Under the pieces are notes generated by a model, which saw nothing but the letters and a program-made list of their open reading frames with translations, had not been told where the DNA came from and did not search any database. A program made the position numbers and the translations under genes. From Yersinia similis (GTDB taxonomy: Bacteria; Pseudomonadota; Gammaproteobacteria; Enterobacterales; Enterobacteriaceae): a stretch of 64,000 bases of DNA. The stretch spans positions 1 to 64,000 of the forward strand of contig NZ_CGBP01000023.1 of NCBI RefSeq assembly GCF_001053095.1, in the 5' to 3' direction. Positions 45,566-57,656 of this stretch are shown in pieces. The number at the start of each line of letters is the position of its first letter. Within the stretch, counting starts at the first letter, position 1.

Positions 45566-47554
45566 TTATGCATCACCGAAGCGACGACGGGCTGGTGCAG
45601 CAGCGGCAGGTGCGGCAGCATCATCACGACGTGGAGCCGCAGGACGCTGACCATCGCGGTTACCACGACGCTCACCGCCACCCGCAGGAGCACGATCACC
45701 GCTGAATGAACGACGAGGAGGTGCACCTGCGCCTTCACGACGTTCGCCACTGAATGGACGACCACCGCCACGACGCTCACCACCGTTACCACCCGCTGGA
45801 CGCTCACGGCGTTCATGCGGCTGTGCATCACCCAACAGCTGCATGTTCAGCGGCTTGTTCAGGATACGGGTACGGGTGAAGTGAGATAACATTTCGCCCG
45901 GCATGCCTTTTGGCAGCTCAATCGTTGAATGAGAAGCAAACAACTTGATATTACCGATATAACGGCTGCTGATATCACCTTCATTAGCGATAGCGCCAAC
46001 AATATGACGAACTTCAACACCATCATCGCGGCCCACTTCAATGCGGTACAGTTCCATCTCGCCAACATCACGACGTTCACGACGAGCAGGGCGCTCACCA
46101 CCATCACGGCTATCAGCAGAACGACTGTCAGAGCGGTTATCGCGACGGCTGTCACCACGATCACGGCTACCACGATCGTTACCACGGTCATCACGTGAAT
46201 TGAATTCACGCTGCGGACGACGAGGTGCTTCTGGTGGCAGGATCAGAGGACGTTCGCCCTGCGCCATTTTCAGCAGTGCAGCAGCCAGAGTCTCGATATC
46301 AAACTCTTCTTCCGGTTGCAACTTAGCCAGCAATGCGCGGTACATATCCAAATCACTACTTTCCAGCTGTTGGCTGACCTTAGCGGCGAATTTAGCTAAA
46401 CGACGTTCGCTCAGTAAATCTGCATTTGGCAACTCAACTTCAGGGATCGTCAGCTTCATGGTACGTTCGATGTTCTGCAACAGGCGACGTTCACGGTTCT
46501 CAACGAACAGCAACGCGCGACCTGCACGACCTGCACGACCAGTACGGCCGATACGGTGAACATAAGACTCTGAATCCATAGGGATATCATAGTTTACGAC
46601 CAAGCTGATACGCTCAACATCCAAGCCACGGGCAGCTACGTCAGTTGCAATCAGAATATCCAGACGGCCATCTTTCAAACGCTCCAGCGTCTGCTCACGC
46701 AGTGCCTGGTTCATATCACCATTCAGTGCAGCGCTGTTATAACCGCTACGCTCAAGGGCTTCTGCTACTTCCAACGTCGCGTTTTTGGTACGTACGAAAA
46801 TAATAGCAGCATCGAAATCTTCAGCTTCCAGGAAACGTACCAGCGCTTCATTTTTACGGTAACCGCCGCCCACTCTCCAGTAGCTCTGGCTAATGTCAGG
46901 ACGGGTCGTTACGCTAGATTGAATGCGGACTTCCTGTGGCTCTTTCATGAAGCGACGCGTAATACGACGAATCGCTTCTGGCATGGTTGCAGAGAACAAC
47001 GCGGTCTGATGTTCAGCCGGGATCTGCGCCATAATCGTTTCAACGTCTTCGATAAAGCCCATGCGCAGCATTTCATCTGCTTCATCCAACACTAAACCGC
47101 TCAGGTTGGACAGGTTAAGGGTACCGCGTTTCAGGTGGTCTAACAGACGACCTGGGGTACCAACAACAACTTGTGGCCCCTGGCGCAAAGCGCGTAATTG
47201 AACGTCATAACGCTGACCGCCGTACAGGGCCACCACGTTGACGCCATTAATGTGTTTAGAGAAACTGGACAGCGCTTCAGCAACCTGAACAGCCAATTCA
47301 CGGGTTGGTGCCAACACCAGAACCTGTGGCGACTTCAGATCAGCTTTAATATTGTGTAACAGCGGCAGACCAAACGCGGCTGTTTTGCCACTGCCTGTTT
47401 GCGCCATACCGAGAACATCACGGCCGTTTAACAGGTGTGGAATACATTCCAACTGGATAGGAGATGGTTTTTCATAACCAAGATCAGTCAGAGCGGAAAG
47501 AATTGGAGCGGACAGCCCCAGATCAGCAAAAGAGGTTTCAAGCTCAGTAGTCAT
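45566..47554 (-). CDS. deaD: Cold-shock DEAD-box RNA helicase DeaD (CsdA)
   Basis: DeaD is an ATP-dependent RNA helicase acting in 50S assembly, mRNA decay and translation, especially at low temperature. Motifs are AQTGSGKTA (I), PTRELAVQ (Ia), LDEADEML (II), FSATMP (III), and [11 protein letters not shown] (VI). The RNA-binding DbpA-like domain is near [24 protein letters not shown]. Two low-complexity regions rich in R, D, G and S flank that domain. I start at the ATG at 47554 ([13 protein letters not shown]), 662 residues, longer than E. coli (629) mainly through these tails. The start overlaps yrbN. Confidence 0.96.
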   Translation of the reverse strand: MTTELETSFADLGLSAPILSALTDLGYEKPSPIQLECIPHLLNGRDVLGMAQTGSGKTAAFGLPLLHNIKADLKSPQVLVLAPTRELAVQVAEALSSFSKHINGVNVVALYGGQRYDVQLRALRQGPQVVVGTPGRLLDHLKRGTLNLSNLSGLVLDEADEMLRMGFIEDVETIMAQIPAEHQTALFSATMPEAIRRITRRFMKEPQEVRIQSSVTTRPDISQSYWRVGGGYRKNEALVRFLEAEDFDAAIIFVRTKNATLEVAEALERSGYNSAALNGDMNQALREQTLERLKDGRLDILIATDVAARGLDVERISLVVNYDIPMDSESYVHRIGRTGRAGRAGRALLFVENRERRLLQNIERTMKLTIPEVELPNADLLSERRLAKFAAKVSQQLESSDLDMYRALLAKLQPEEEFDIETLAAALLKMAQGERPLILPPEAPRRPQREFNSRDDRGNDRGSRDRGDSRRDNRSDSRSADSRDGGERPARRERRDVGEMELYRIEVGRDDGVEVRHIVGAIANEGDISSRYIGNIKLFASHSTIELPKGMPGEMLSHFTRTRILNKPLNMQLLGDAQPHERRERPAGGNGGERRGGGRPFSGERREGAGAPPRRSFSGDRAPAGGGERRGNRDGQRPAAPRRDDAAAPAAAAPARRRFGDA

Positions 47555-47624
47555 GTACACGTGCCTCATTAATAATGGCAGCCAGTCTACATAACTCGTC
47601 GAGAAAATTTTCAGTCATTTTCAT
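47544..47624 (-). CDS. yrbN: Small protein YrbN, overlapping the deaD start
   Basis: This 26-codon minus-strand frame begins [20 protein letters not shown], nearly identical to E. coli YrbN, a known small protein. Its last codons overlap the first of deaD by 11 bp in another frame. It may act through translational coupling to deaD instead of as a free protein; sequence alone does not say. Conservation of the peptide at the amino-acid level supports real translation. Confidence 0.82.
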   Translation of the reverse strand: MKMTENFLDELCRLAAIINEARVHDY

Positions 47625-47740
47625 TGAAAAGTGTGAACCGGCTCAAATTAGATTATAAAACGAACAAAAAGGCCATCACCTGTTAGGGTGATTAACTTTG
47701 GTAAAAACCAAGGTATATCAGGCTGATAGTTGTTCGTCAG

Positions 47741-48625
47741 CTATTGCTGGTCCGATTCCGATAGGTCGTCTTGTTCTTGGCCCAAAAGTGCCAATTCCAA
47801 CAATGCATAGCGGTGCTCAACAAAGTTATGAACGTTGTTAGCTACCGTCAGTTTGAACAGCACCGAAGCGGTGTTCTTGTCCCCCAGACTTAGGTAATGT
47901 TTACCTAAATAGAAGTCAGTTTCACTGAGATGCTCAGCGAGCGAAGTGTTATCCGTTGCATCTGCCTTGAGCCTTTCCATCAGCGATTTTTCGCTGATCT
48001 TGCCCAGGTAGAATTCGACAATATTCCATCCCCATTGCCCTCTGTCCGATTTTTCATAGCGTTGCTGTAACGCTACTACAGCTGCTTTAGGATCGATTTC
48101 TCTTTCCACCAGATACAGCCATAATGAACGGAAGGGATCATTTGGATCGTCTTGATAAAACGCCTGCAGATCATCCTGCGCCAACGGAAGTCGACCGCCA
48201 TAATACAAGGCGATACCCCGGTTTAAACGCGCGTAATTGTAAGTTGGATCAAGCTCTAGTACAGAATCAAACGCTTCATAGGCAGCATCAAAATTGCCTG
48301 CCTGCGTTAAATATATGCCAAGATAGTTAAAAACCTCTGGCATATCAGGACGAATAGCTAACGCTTGCGAAAAATCATTTCGCGCTAGTGCCCGTAGCCC
48401 GAGGCTATCATACAGCACTCCGCGCTCATATAAAAGCTGTGCGCGCTCATCATCCGTAAGTGCCCGACTTGCAAGGATTTGTTCCATGCGTGCCAGAATC
48501 ACTTCCTGTTGTAACGTTGGTTGCAACGGAATTGCCAAAACCTCGTCTTTACGCCAATCATGGTTGCTGCATCCTGCCAGCATGAGTGCTGTCGCAACGT
48601 AACACCAGCGCAAGAAAGGCTTCAT
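47741..48625 (-). CDS. nlpI: Lipoprotein NlpI (TPR protein)
   Basis: NlpI is an outer-membrane-anchored lipoprotein that scaffolds murein hydrolases and the Prc protease, controlling MepS turnover and peptidoglycan growth. The 294-residue precursor (E. coli length) has a lipobox LAGC with the modified cysteine at residue 19. TPR repeats lie in [40 protein letters not shown] and [20 protein letters not shown]. It lies between pnp and deaD as in E. coli. Confidence 0.97.
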   Translation of the reverse strand: MKPFLRWCYVATALMLAGCSNHDWRKDEVLAIPLQPTLQQEVILARMEQILASRALTDDERAQLLYERGVLYDSLGLRALARNDFSQALAIRPDMPEVFNYLGIYLTQAGNFDAAYEAFDSVLELDPTYNYARLNRGIALYYGGRLPLAQDDLQAFYQDDPNDPFRSLWLYLVEREIDPKAAVVALQQRYEKSDRGQWGWNIVEFYLGKISEKSLMERLKADATDNTSLAEHLSETDFYLGKHYLSLGDKNTASVLFKLTVANNVHNFVEHRYALLELALLGQEQDDLSESDQQ

Positions 48626-48709
48626 TTCCTACTCCCGAAGACAAACATTGGACAAACATCCTTTCATCCATTTGTTTAACACAAGAGCATCCCGCCCCTG
48701 AGATAACAC

Positions 48710-48735
48710 AGCCCCTTACCGATGAGTAAGGAGCT
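48710..48735. terminator. Hairpin downstream of pnp
   Basis: AGCCCCTTAC pairs with GTAAGGAGCT (one mismatch) just after the pnp stop. There is no long T run on the minus strand, so it may act as a 3' barrier or an inefficient terminator between pnp and nlpI. Confidence 0.5.
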
Positions 48736-48749
48736 GTGGAATGACTTAA

Positions 48750-50870
48750 TTACTCTGCTGCTTCTGGTGCTGATGCTTCTGCGTCAGGAGTAGTGGCTTC
48801 TTTGATGCTCAGGCGGATACGGCCCTGGCGATCAACTTCCATTACTTTAACTGGCACATCTTGGCCCATCTGCAGGTAGTCTGTCACTTTCTCTACACGC
48901 TTATCAGCGATTTGAGAAATATGTACCAGACCTTCTTTACCACCACCGATAGCAACAAATGCACCGAAATCAACGATACGAGTTACTTTACCCGCATAAA
49001 CACGACCCACTTCGATTTCAGCTGTAATCTCTTCGATACGACGGATAGCGTGTTTTGCTTTATCGCCATCAGTTGCTGCAATCTTAATGGTACCATCATC
49101 TTCGATTTCAATCGTGGTGCCAGTTTCATCAGTCAGCGCACGGATCACCGAACCACCTTTACCGATCACATCCTTGATTTTCTCAGGGTTGATCTTCATG
49201 GTGTAGATGCGTGGAGCAAACTCAGAGATATCGCCACGTGGTGTGCTGATAGCCTGTTCCATCACGCCCAAAATGTGCAGACGCGCACCTTTAGCTTGAT
49301 TCAGAGCTACCTGCATGATTTCGCGGGTAATACCTTCAATTTTAATGTCCATTTGCAGTGCAGTCACACCGTCACGGCTACCGGCTACTTTAAAGTCCAT
49401 GTCGCCCAAGTGATCTTCGTCACCCAGAATGTCAGACAGAACGACAAAGTTATCACCCTCTTTCACCAGGCCCATTGCAATACCAGCAACAGCGGCTTTA
49501 ATTGGCACGCCCGCATCCATCAGGGCCAGAGAAGCACCACAAACAGAGGCCATTGAGGAAGAACCATTAGACTCGGTGATTTCAGAAACCACACGAATAG
49601 TGTAAGGGAACTCGCTCGCACTTGGCATCACAGCCAGAACACCACGTTTCGCCAGACGGCCATGGCCAATCTCACGACGCTTAGGTGAGCCAACCATACC
49701 TGTTTCACCAACAGAATACGGAGGGAAGTTGTAGTGTAGCAGGAATGAATCCGTGCGCTCACCCATCAACTCATCAATGTTTTGTGCGTCACGTGCCGTA
49801 CCCAGCGTAGCGGTAACCAGAGCCTGAGTTTCACCACGAGTGAACAAGGCTGAACCATGAGTACGTGGCAGTATACCAGTACGCACATCCAAACCACGGA
49901 TCATGTCTTTTTCACGACCATCAATACGTGGCTCACCACGCAGTACACGGCTACGCACAACATCTTTCTCAACGCTGGCCAGGATATCCTGAATTTCAGC
50001 TGCATCTAATGTGTCATCCTGCGCTAATAGCGCTTCGGTCACGTCAGCTTTGATAGCATCAACTTGAGTATAACGTTCTTGTTTTTCAGTGATACGGTAT
50101 GCATCGCCCAGACGCGCTTCAGCCAGTTCAGCAACACGCGCATGCAGTGCTTCGTTGACGGGCTCAGCCTGCCAATCCCACTTAGGTTTGCCAGCTTCTG
50201 CAACCAAAGCGTTAATATTTTCAATCACAACTTGCTGTTGTTCGTGGCCGAAGACGACCGCACCCAACATTTGATCTTCGGACAGAATATCGGCTTCTGA
50301 CTCAACCATCAGTACTGCACCCGCAGTACCGGCAACAACCAGATCCAAACGGCTCTCTTTTAACTCGTCAGTGGTTGGGTTCAGCACATACTGGTCGTTG
50401 ATAAAACCAACACGAGCAGCACCGATTGGGCCGTTAAATGGAATGCCTGACAAGCTCAGTGCCGCAGATGCACCAATCAGTGCCACGATGTCTGGGTTAA
50501 TTTGTGGGTTAACCGAAACGACGGTTGCAATCACCTGAACTTCGTTCAGGAAGCTGTCTGGGAACAGTGGACGAATTGGGCGGTCAATCAGGCGTGAAGT
50601 CAGTGTTTCGCCTTCACTTGGGCGGCCTTCACGACGGAAGAAGCTACCTGGGATACGGCCAGCAGCGTAAGTACGCTCCTGATAGTTAACCGTCAGAGGG
50701 AAAAAACTCTGGCCTGGTTTGGCTTTCTTTTGACCAACAACAGTCACGAATACTGCAGTGTCGTCCATGCTTACCATTACGGCTGCAGTGGCCTGGCGAG
50801 CCATCATACCAGTTTCGATAGTTACGGTATGTTGACCATACTGGAATTTACGAATAATCGGAGTCAGCAA
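48750..50870 (-). CDS. pnp: Polynucleotide phosphorylase
   Basis: PNPase is a trimeric 3'-5' exoribonuclease using phosphate, and a degradosome component. The 706-residue protein has two RNase PH domains (first about 1-145, second about 315-545 with [15 protein letters not shown] and [17 protein letters not shown]), then a KH domain ([18 protein letters not shown]) and an S1 domain ([20 protein letters not shown]). The start is the TTG at 50870 ([15 protein letters not shown]), as in E. coli pnp; longer in-frame starts extend into the regulated leader. The leader carries the RNase III stem-loop used for autocontrol in E. coli. Confidence 0.96.
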   Translation of the reverse strand: MLTPIIRKFQYGQHTVTIETGMMARQATAAVMVSMDDTAVFVTVVGQKKAKPGQSFFPLTVNYQERTYAAGRIPGSFFRREGRPSEGETLTSRLIDRPIRPLFPDSFLNEVQVIATVVSVNPQINPDIVALIGASAALSLSGIPFNGPIGAARVGFINDQYVLNPTTDELKESRLDLVVAGTAGAVLMVESEADILSEDQMLGAVVFGHEQQQVVIENINALVAEAGKPKWDWQAEPVNEALHARVAELAEARLGDAYRITEKQERYTQVDAIKADVTEALLAQDDTLDAAEIQDILASVEKDVVRSRVLRGEPRIDGREKDMIRGLDVRTGILPRTHGSALFTRGETQALVTATLGTARDAQNIDELMGERTDSFLLHYNFPPYSVGETGMVGSPKRREIGHGRLAKRGVLAVMPSASEFPYTIRVVSEITESNGSSSMASVCGASLALMDAGVPIKAAVAGIAMGLVKEGDNFVVLSDILGDEDHLGDMDFKVAGSRDGVTALQMDIKIEGITREIMQVALNQAKGARLHILGVMEQAISTPRGDISEFAPRIYTMKINPEKIKDVIGKGGSVIRALTDETGTTIEIEDDGTIKIAATDGDKAKHAIRRIEEITAEIEVGRVYAGKVTRIVDFGAFVAIGGGKEGLVHISQIADKRVEKVTDYLQMGQDVPVKVMEVDRQGRIRLSIKEATTPDAEASAPEAAE

Positions 50871-50951
50871 AATTGTACCCTTATGCTTTGCGGTGCCTGA
50901 TCGTATTGACGATCGAATCCACCTGTTACTGATACCTTCACACTGCATCCT

Positions 50952-51006
50952 CGCGACTAATGACAATCCTTAACTTTCATTAAGTTAAAGTCTCTCATTA
51001 GCCGCG
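50952..51006 (-). promoter_or_regulatory. RNase III processing stem-loop in the pnp leader
   Basis: The minus-strand RNA folds into a long hairpin: CGCGGCTAATGA with TCATTAGTCGCG outside and CTTTAACTT with AAAGTTAAG inside a 4-nt loop. It lies about 80 nt ahead of the pnp TTG start. In E. coli an equivalent stem is cut by RNase III, after which PNPase degrades the duplex and represses its own translation. Confidence 0.8.
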
Positions 51007-51089
51007 CGAACCTCTGCATTGGAAGATCCTATTTATAAATCTTATATAATAATAACAATATACTAACGTATTCTATCATTACTTCTTAG

Positions 51090-51115
51090 AAAAAAGGGGC
51101 CAACTTGGCCCCTTT
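51090..51115 (-). terminator. rpsO terminator (partial readthrough to pnp)
   Basis: The minus-strand stem GGGGCC-aagtt-GGCCCC, extended by AAA/TTT pairs, is followed by TTTTTT, 22 bp after the rpsO stop. The plus strand also has a short T run, so it may terminate the opposite RNA too. Confidence 0.85.
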
Positions 51116-51133
51116 CTCCTGAAACTCGCAGAC

Positions 51134-51403
51134 TTAGCGACGCAGACCTAGACGTTCGATCAAGGAAGCGTAACGCGCTACATCTTGACGCTTCAGGTAA
51201 TCCAGCAGCTTACGACGCGTGGATACCATACGCAACAGACCACGACGGCTATGGTGATCTTTTTTGTGCTCGGAGAAGTGACCTTGCAAATGGTTAATTT
51301 GAGCAGTCAACAGAGCAACCTGAACTTCGCTTGAACCGGTGTCATTAGTACCGCGACCGAAGTCAGCAACAATTTTAGCTTTCGCTTCAACACTTAGAGA
51401 CAT
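51134..51403 (-). CDS. rpsO: 30S ribosomal protein S15
   Basis: S15 is a primary 16S rRNA-binding protein of the 30S platform. It has 89 residues with the standard motif [22 protein letters not shown] and the RNA-contact [24 protein letters not shown]. In E. coli S15 represses its own mRNA through a pseudoknot over the ribosome-binding site; the leader here (from about 51404) is short and AT-rich, but I did not model the fold. Order truB-rpsO-pnp is conserved. Confidence 0.98.
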   Translation of the reverse strand: MSLSVEAKAKIVADFGRGTNDTGSSEVQVALLTAQINHLQGHFSEHKKDHHSRRGLLRMVSTRRKLLDYLKRQDVARYASLIERLGLRR

Positions 51404-51524
51404 GATACAACTCCAAATATATAAATGAATTAAGACAGGCGCCGATCTCTAATTCAGCAACCCAATATGTAAGCCGCACTATTCTACTCTTTGAATCGAG
51501 GGATCGCAAGGCAGGCCGTGTGGC

Positions 51525-52499
51525 CTACTTTTTATTTTCAACAGGCAGATTTTCTACTTCCACGCTTTCCACAACCAAACGTTTAGGGGCAACGCGGCCA
51601 TCTTCTGCGATAGTGCCAATACCAATGAAATTACGCTCTTTACCTTCAGTGATTCGGACCATTCCCTCACTGGGAGCACCAGACACATGCACCGGTTGCC
51701 CCTGTTTTACATAAGCAGCAACTGAAGGTAACAGATTGACTTCAGGGAAATTAAGAACGGCACTGTCCATCGGCAATAAGAGTGAATCCAGCTCAGAGTT
51801 AGGCGAACGTTCCTCTGCCTGCGCAGCCTCAACCATCGCCGTTAACTGCTCTAAGGTTACCATGCGTTCGCTCGGGTAAGTCGCAACCTGCAAGCGACGC
51901 AGATAACTTACATGTGCGCCGCAACCCAGTAATTCACCCAAGTCATCGATGATAGTACGAATGTACGTTCCTTTCGAACAGTGAATTTCCAGTTCCAGAT
52001 CATTGCCTTCCCAACGGATGAAAAGCAACTCGTAGACCGTAATGCTGCGAGCCTCACGTTCGACTTCAATCCCCTGACGGGCATATTCGTAAAGAGGCTT
52101 ACCTTGATGTTTCAACGCAGAATACATGGAAGGGATCTGCTGGCTTTCACCGCGGAAACTCTCCAGTGCAGTATCGATCTGAGCCTGAGTGATACTGACC
52201 TCACGCTCACTGATTAACGCACCTTCCGCATCTGAGGTATCCGTGCGCTGCCCCAGCCGAGCAACAACCCGGTAACGTTTATCTGAATCGAGTAAGAATT
52301 GAGAAAACTTAGTCGCTTCACCCAGACAAATAGGCAGCATACCTGTTGCTAACGGATCGAGAGCGCCAGTGTGACCGGCACGGTTAGCGCTAAAGAGACG
52401 TTTTACTTTTTGCAAAACGTCATTAGAAGAGAGGCCTAGCGGCTTATCCAATAGCAAAATGCCGTTAATGTCACGGCCGCGACGACGTGGACGACCCAT
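51525..52499 (-). CDS. truB: tRNA pseudouridine(55) synthase TruB
   Basis: TruB makes pseudouridine 55 in the T-loop of all tRNAs and acts as a tRNA chaperone. It has 324 residues. The catalytic aspartate is in [19 protein letters not shown]. Other family segments are [21 protein letters not shown] and [24 protein letters not shown], and the C-terminal PUA-like region follows. The ATG overlaps the rbfA stop by one base (TAATG). It is part of the nusA-infB operon. Confidence 0.97.
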   Translation of the reverse strand: MGRPRRRGRDINGILLLDKPLGLSSNDVLQKVKRLFSANRAGHTGALDPLATGMLPICLGEATKFSQFLLDSDKRYRVVARLGQRTDTSDAEGALISEREVSITQAQIDTALESFRGESQQIPSMYSALKHQGKPLYEYARQGIEVEREARSITVYELLFIRWEGNDLELEIHCSKGTYIRTIIDDLGELLGCGAHVSYLRRLQVATYPSERMVTLEQLTAMVEAAQAEERSPNSELDSLLLPMDSAVLNFPEVNLLPSVAAYVKQGQPVHVSGAPSEGMVRITEGKERNFIGIGTIAEDGRVAPKRLVVESVEVENLPVENKK

Positions 52500-52909
52500 T
52501 ACTTCTCCTCGTCACTACCTGGATTAACCTGACGCTCTACATCATTTTTGATGACATTGCTCACCAGGTTAGACATCCGCATCCCTTCAATCAGGGAGTT
52601 ATCATAGGCAAAGGTCAGCTCTGGCACGATACGCAGACGCATGGCTTTCCCCAGCAAAGTGCGGATATAACCTGAAGCATCTTGCAAAGCTTTAATGCCG
52701 TTTTTAACCGTATCTGGATCTGCGTTATCAGTTAACACATTCAAGAAGGTCACAAATACTTTAGCGTAGGCTAAATCACGGGACAGTTCGATGCCAGACA
52801 CTGTAGCCATACCAACACGAGGATCTTTGATTTCGCGCTGTAAGATGAGTGCGATCTCTTTTTGCATTTCCTGCGAAACACGCTGAGAACGACTAAATTC
52901 TTTTGCCAT
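52499..52909 (-). CDS. rbfA: Ribosome-binding factor A
   Basis: RbfA is a 30S maturation factor of KH-like fold needed for 16S 5'-end processing and cold adaptation. I start at the ATG at 52909 ([23 protein letters not shown]), which gives 136 residues. A longer frame begins 54 bp upstream but those residues are not family-like. The interhelical AxG kink typical of RbfA lies in [17 protein letters not shown]. It lies 65 bp after infB and is coupled to truB. Confidence 0.96.
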
Positions 52910-52974
52910 TTGGATTCTCCAGACAGTTTGGGGGGCCAAAGCCCCCCAAATGGATATTTGCAAATCAGAAGTGC

Positions 52975-55653
52975 TTAAGCAATGGTACGTTTGATTTCGA
53001 TAATTTCGAAGACTTCGATCACATCACCGGTACGGACATCATTGTAGTTCTTAACGCCGATACCACATTCCATGCCGTTACGAACTTCGCTAACGTCATC
53101 TTTGAAGCGGCGCAGGGATTCCAGCTCACCTTCGTAGATAACCACGTTGTCACGCAGAACACGGATTGGATTGTTACGTTTAATCATACCTTCAGTAACC
53201 ATACAACCCGCGATGGCGCCAAATTTCGGTGATTTAAAGACATCACGAACTTCAGCCAGACCAATGATTTGCTGTTTGTACTCAGGTGCCAGCATGCCAC
53301 TCATTGCCTGTTTCACTTCGTCGATCAGGCTATAAATTACTGAATAGTAACGCAGATCCAAGCCTTCAGTTTCCACTACACGACGCGCTGAAGCATCAGC
53401 ACGAACGTTAAAGCCAAGAATGATTGCGCCAGATGCAGCGGCCAGTGTTGCATCAGTTTCGGTGATACCACCAACACCTGAACCAACAATCCGGACTTTC
53501 ACTTCATCAGTAGACAGTTTTTCTAGTGAGTCGCAGATAGCTTCACAGGAGCCCTGTACGTCAGACTTGATAACAATGTTCAGTTCAGAAACTTCACCTT
53601 CGGTCATGTTAGCAAACATGTTCTCCAGCTTAGATTTCTGCTGACGAGCCAGCTTAACTTCACGGAATTTGCCCTGACGATACAGTGCAACTTCACGGGC
53701 TTTCTTCTCGTCACGAACAACAGTCACTTCGTCACCGGCAGCAGGGACGCTGGACAAGCCCAGAATCTCAACCGGAATAGACGGACCCGCAGAAGTAATA
53801 TCGCGGCCTAACTCATCACGCATCGCACGGACACGGCCATATTCAAAGCCACACAGTACGATATCGCCTTTGTTCAAGGTACCTTGTTGGACCAGCACAG
53901 TTGCCACAGGGCCACGGCCTTTGTCTAGGAAGGATTCGATAACCACACCGTTTGCCATACCAGTACGCACGGCTTTCAGTTCCAGGACTTCAGCTTGCAG
54001 AAGGATGGCGTTCAATAATTCATCAATGCCGATACCCGCTTTCGCTGATACGTTGATGAACTGAGACTCACCGCCCCACTCTTCAGGCTGGATACCGTAC
54101 TGAGACAATTCCGTTTTAACGCGATCTGGATCAGCTTCTGGTTTATCGATTTTATTCACTGCAACCACAACCGGCACCTTCGCCGCTTTAGCATGCTGAA
54201 TAGCTTCGATAGTTTGTGGCATCACGCCATCGTCCGCTGCAACAACCAGCACCACGATATCCGTCGCCTGAGCACCACGAGCACGCATTGATGTAAACGC
54301 TGCGTGTCCTGGGGTGTCCAGGAAGGTGATCATGCCGTTTTCAGTTTCAACGTGATAAGCACCGATGTGCTGAGTAATACCACCAGCCTCACCTGACGCC
54401 ACTTTCGTGGAGCGGATGTAATCCAGTAAAGACGTTTTACCGTGGTCAACGTGGCCCATGATGGTCACAACCGGAGCGCGGTGCTCAGCGGCAGCTTCAA
54501 CACCAATATCACGGTCACTCATCAGGGCTTCTTCCAGCTCGTTCTCACGACGCAGGATAACTTTGTGACCCATCTCTTCAGCAACCAGCTGTGCTGTTTC
54601 CTGATCGATAACCTGATTAATGGTTGCCATTGCACCCAGTTTCATCATTGCTTTGATGACCTGAGAACCTTTAACCGCCATTTTGTTGGCTAATTCAGCA
54701 ACCGTCACTGTCTCGCCAATCACAACATCACGGTTCACCGCAACAACAGGCTTGTTAAAGCTCTGCTGTAATGTGCTTGGTTTACGTTTGCCTTTGCGGC
54801 CAACAGCACGTGCTTCTTCGCGATCAGCTTTAGACTCAGAGAGTTTATTGCCTTTCTTCTGTTTAGTCGCTTTACCGCCACGAGTACGGCTGCGGCGATC
54901 ACCTTCAACTTTGGCGTCGTTTTCATCTTCCGCGGCGCGTGCATGTTGTGAGGTGGTGACATGATAGTCAGCAGACTCAGTCTGCTCAGCCACTGGCTCA
55001 GGCCATTTGCCTTCATTTTCGGCTGCCATTTTACGGGCTTCCTCAGCAACGCGTTTTGCGTCTTCTTCGACCTTACGGCGTGTTTCTTCTTCTACAGAGC
55101 GTTTTAGCTCGGCAGCTTCAGCTTCACGACGTGCTTTATCGGTCTGAGCTGGCTTAGTTTTTTCGTCGGTTTGTTGATTCGTCACTTTTTCTTTTTCCGC
55201 TGCTTGCCGCTTAGCTTTTTCAGCGGCCTCACGTTTGGCTTGTTCTTCGGCCTCACGCTTAGCTTTTTCTTCAGCGATTTTCTGCGCTGTGGCTTCCGCT
55301 TCACGTTGTGCCTGCTCTTCCGCTTCACGCTGTGCCTGTTCTTCCGCTTTCGCTTGTTCAGCTTCCGGCGTATTTACATAAGTGCGTTTCTTGCGGACCT
55401 CTATTTGCACCGATTTACTTTTCCCGCCGGTGCTCGGAATATTCAAGGTGCTACGCGTTTTGCGTTGCAACGTGAGTTTGTTAGGCACACTACCATGTTC
55501 ACGGTTTAAGTGTGCCAGCAGTATTTCTTTTTCTTGCTGGGTAACTGAGTCTACGTCAGACTTCTTGATCCCTGCATCAGCAAACTGCTGTACCAGGCGA
55601 TCAACCGGGGTCTGAATCTCTGCTGCCAGCGATTTTACGGTTACATCTGTCAT
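52975..55653 (-). CDS. infB: Translation initiation factor IF-2
   Basis: IF-2 is the GTPase that places fMet-tRNA on the 30S subunit and promotes subunit joining. It has 892 residues. The N-terminus has the IF2_N domain (about 1-50), then a long charged region of repeated [11 protein letters not shown]-like heptads (about 100-215) and a second IF2_N-like segment. The G domain begins near [14 protein letters not shown], with DTPGHAAF and [13 protein letters not shown]. Domains III-IV end in [14 protein letters not shown]. coli infB also makes shorter forms from internal starts; these are likely but not demonstrable here. It follows nusA by 24 bp. Confidence 0.97.
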
Positions 55654-55677
55654 GCTGTTCCTTCCTGCTACAGTTTA

Positions 55678-57165
55678 TTACGCATTATCGCCAAACCAAC
55701 AGATATTACGTGCGGCCATAATCAGCTCACCGGCTTGCTCATCGCTAAGCCCTTCAATATCTGCCAAATCGTCGATACCCTGCTCGGCAAGATCTTCCAG
55801 CGTACATACACCGCGCGCAGCCAATTTGAATGCCATGCTACGTTCCAGACCCGCTAAATTCAACAGGTCATCAGCGGGTTTCTGGTCGCCAAAACTTTCT
55901 TCTTGTGCCAGGGCCAGCGTGGTCAATGCAGCTTTGGCGCGATCACGCAGCGCTTCAACCGTATCTTCGTCAAGACCATCGATTTCCAGAAGTTCTTTCA
56001 TTGGCACATAAGCCAACTCTTCCAGAGAAGAGAAACCTTCTTCTACCAATACGGTGGCAAAGTCTTCATCGATATCAAGATATTTAGTGAAGGTATCAAT
56101 AGCGGCATGAGCCTCGGCCTGATGCTTCGCCTGAAGATCGTCCGCCGTCATTACGTTCAGTTCCCAGCCACTAAGCTGCGCGGCTAAACGTACGTTCTGG
56201 CCATTACGACCAATTGCCTGGGCCAAATTACTGGCTTCAACGGCAACATCCATCGTGTGTTTGTCTTCATCAACCACAATAGACGCAACATCAGCTGGCG
56301 CCATAGCGTTAATAACAAACTGGGCTGGATTATCATCCCACAATACAATATCAATGCGCTCGCCGCCAAGCTCACTGGACACAGCCTGAACACGGGCACC
56401 ACGCATACCAACGCAAGCACCAACCGGATCGATACGCTTGTCATTGGTTTTGACCGCAATTTTAGCACGAGAGCCAGGATCACGGGCAGCGGCTTTAATT
56501 TCGATCAGCTCTTCACCAATTTCTGGTACTTCAATGCGGAACAGTTCGACCAACATTTCAGAACGTGAACGGCTGACAAACAACTGTGCGCCACGAGCTT
56601 CTGGACGTACGTCATACAGAACACCACGGATACGGTCACCTGGGCGGAAATTTTCACGCGGGAGCATATCTTCACGACCAATAACAGCTTCCGCATTGTG
56701 GCCCAGATCCAGTGCAATACTGTCACGGCTAACTTTCTTAACAATACCAGTGACAATTTGCCCCAGATATTGACGGAACTGCTCAACAACCATCGCCCGT
56801 TCAGCTTCACGTACTTTTTGTACGATGACTTGCTTGGCTGTTTGGGTGGTAATGCGGTCAAAAGTCACAGATTCAATCTGGTCTTCGACATAATCACCCA
56901 ATTGGAGAGAAGGATCTTCAAATTGAGCCGCATCCAACGTGATTTCACGGGTTGGCATAGTCACTTCGTCAACAGCGACCCAACGGCGGAAAGTATCAAA
57001 ATCACCGGTTTTACGGTCAATACTGACGCGGACTTCAATCTCTTGTTCGTATTTTTTCTTGGTTGCTGTCGCTAGAGCGGTTTCCAACGCCTCAAAAATC
57101 TTCTCGCGCGGAAGGGATTTCTCATTGGAAACTGCTTCTACAACAGCCAGAATCTCTTTGTTCAT
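55678..57165 (-). CDS. nusA: Transcription termination/antitermination factor NusA
   Basis: NusA binds RNA polymerase and nascent RNA, controlling pausing, intrinsic termination and antitermination. It has 495 residues from the ATG at 57165 ([16 protein letters not shown]); an upstream in-frame start overlaps the rimP-nusA spacer and is not used in relatives. The N-terminal polymerase-binding domain (about 1-125) is followed by S1 (about 135-200), KH1 and KH2 ([40 protein letters not shown]), and two acidic C-terminal repeats (about 365-425, 440-495). Confidence 0.97.
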   Translation of the reverse strand: MNKEILAVVEAVSNEKSLPREKIFEALETALATATKKKYEQEIEVRVSIDRKTGDFDTFRRWVAVDEVTMPTREITLDAAQFEDPSLQLGDYVEDQIESVTFDRITTQTAKQVIVQKVREAERAMVVEQFRQYLGQIVTGIVKKVSRDSIALDLGHNAEAVIGREDMLPRENFRPGDRIRGVLYDVRPEARGAQLFVSRSRSEMLVELFRIEVPEIGEELIEIKAAARDPGSRAKIAVKTNDKRIDPVGACVGMRGARVQAVSSELGGERIDIVLWDDNPAQFVINAMAPADVASIVVDEDKHTMDVAVEASNLAQAIGRNGQNVRLAAQLSGWELNVMTADDLQAKHQAEAHAAIDTFTKYLDIDEDFATVLVEEGFSSLEELAYVPMKELLEIDGLDEDTVEALRDRAKAALTTLALAQEESFGDQKPADDLLNLAGLERSMAFKLAARGVCTLEDLAEQGIDDLADIEGLSDEQAGELIMAARNICWFGDNA

Positions 57166-57186
57166 CCTAGTTGCCTCATCCAAACT

Positions 57187-57639
57187 TTAAAAGTGGGGTA
57201 CCAGGTTCGCTTTCTGGATGTTGCTCAGCGCGAACACTTCATCTTTTCCATCCACAGTAACCGTGATCATTTCGCCATCAACGGCTTTAATAATACCCTG
57301 CCATTTACGGCGATTCTGCATTGCCATCCGCAAAACCAAAGTGACCTCTTCGCCGAGGTAACGAGTATAATGTTCAGCCGTGAACATTGGGCGATCAAGG
57401 CCAGGAGAGGAAACTTCTAAGTTGTAAGCGACCGTAATCGGATCTTCTACGTCCAATACTGCGCTGACCTGGTGGCTGACATCAGCACAAGCATCAACAG
57501 TGATCCCGTCGTCACTATCAATATAAATTCGTAGCGTCGATTGGCGCCCCCGGATGAATTCGATGCCAACTAATTCGTAGCCTAAAGCTTCAACCGGTGC
57601 TGAAATTATCTCTGTTAACTTTTGTTCTAATGTGGACAA
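57187..57639 (-). CDS. rimP: Ribosome maturation factor RimP
   Basis: RimP is needed for 30S subunit assembly. I start at the TTG at 57639 ([20 protein letters not shown]), the start used by E. coli, with a GGGGGTG purine run before it; this gives 150 residues, the family length. In-frame TTG and GTG codons just upstream would add two to four residues. The conserved [15 protein letters not shown] and [11 protein letters not shown] are present. It is the first protein gene of the rimP-nusA-infB operon and is preceded within 20 nt by a terminator-like hairpin. Confidence 0.95.
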   Translation of the reverse strand: MSTLEQKLTEIISAPVEALGYELVGIEFIRGRQSTLRIYIDSDDGITVDACADVSHQVSAVLDVEDPITVAYNLEVSSPGLDRPMFTAEHYTRYLGEEVTLVLRMAMQNRRKWQGIIKAVDGEMITVTVDGKDEVFALSNIQKANLVPHF

Positions 57640-57656
57640 GCCCACCCCCAAGACAT

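Larger units (their letters stand above)
50940..51117 (+). ncRNA. sraG: Probable SraG small RNA (rpsO-pnp intergenic, opposite strand)
   Basis: In E. coli, and reportedly Yersinia, SraG is transcribed on the strand opposite pnp and rpsO from this intergenic space. Here the plus strand has a long stable hairpin (50952-51006) and ends in a GGGGCC/GGCCCC stem with TTTCTCC at 51096-51117. Ends are approximate; no promoter was identified with confidence. Confidence 0.45.

Noticed and set aside
46041-46559. 172-codon plus-strand Ser/Arg-rich frame opposite deaD
   Set aside because: It is the complement of the Arg/Asp/Gly low-complexity region of DeaD. No independent coding evidence.
50871-50966. 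Upstream ATG extending PNPase by 32 residues
   Set aside because: The extension lies in the regulated leader and is not homologous to PNPase. The TTG start at 50870 matches the enteric protein N-terminus.
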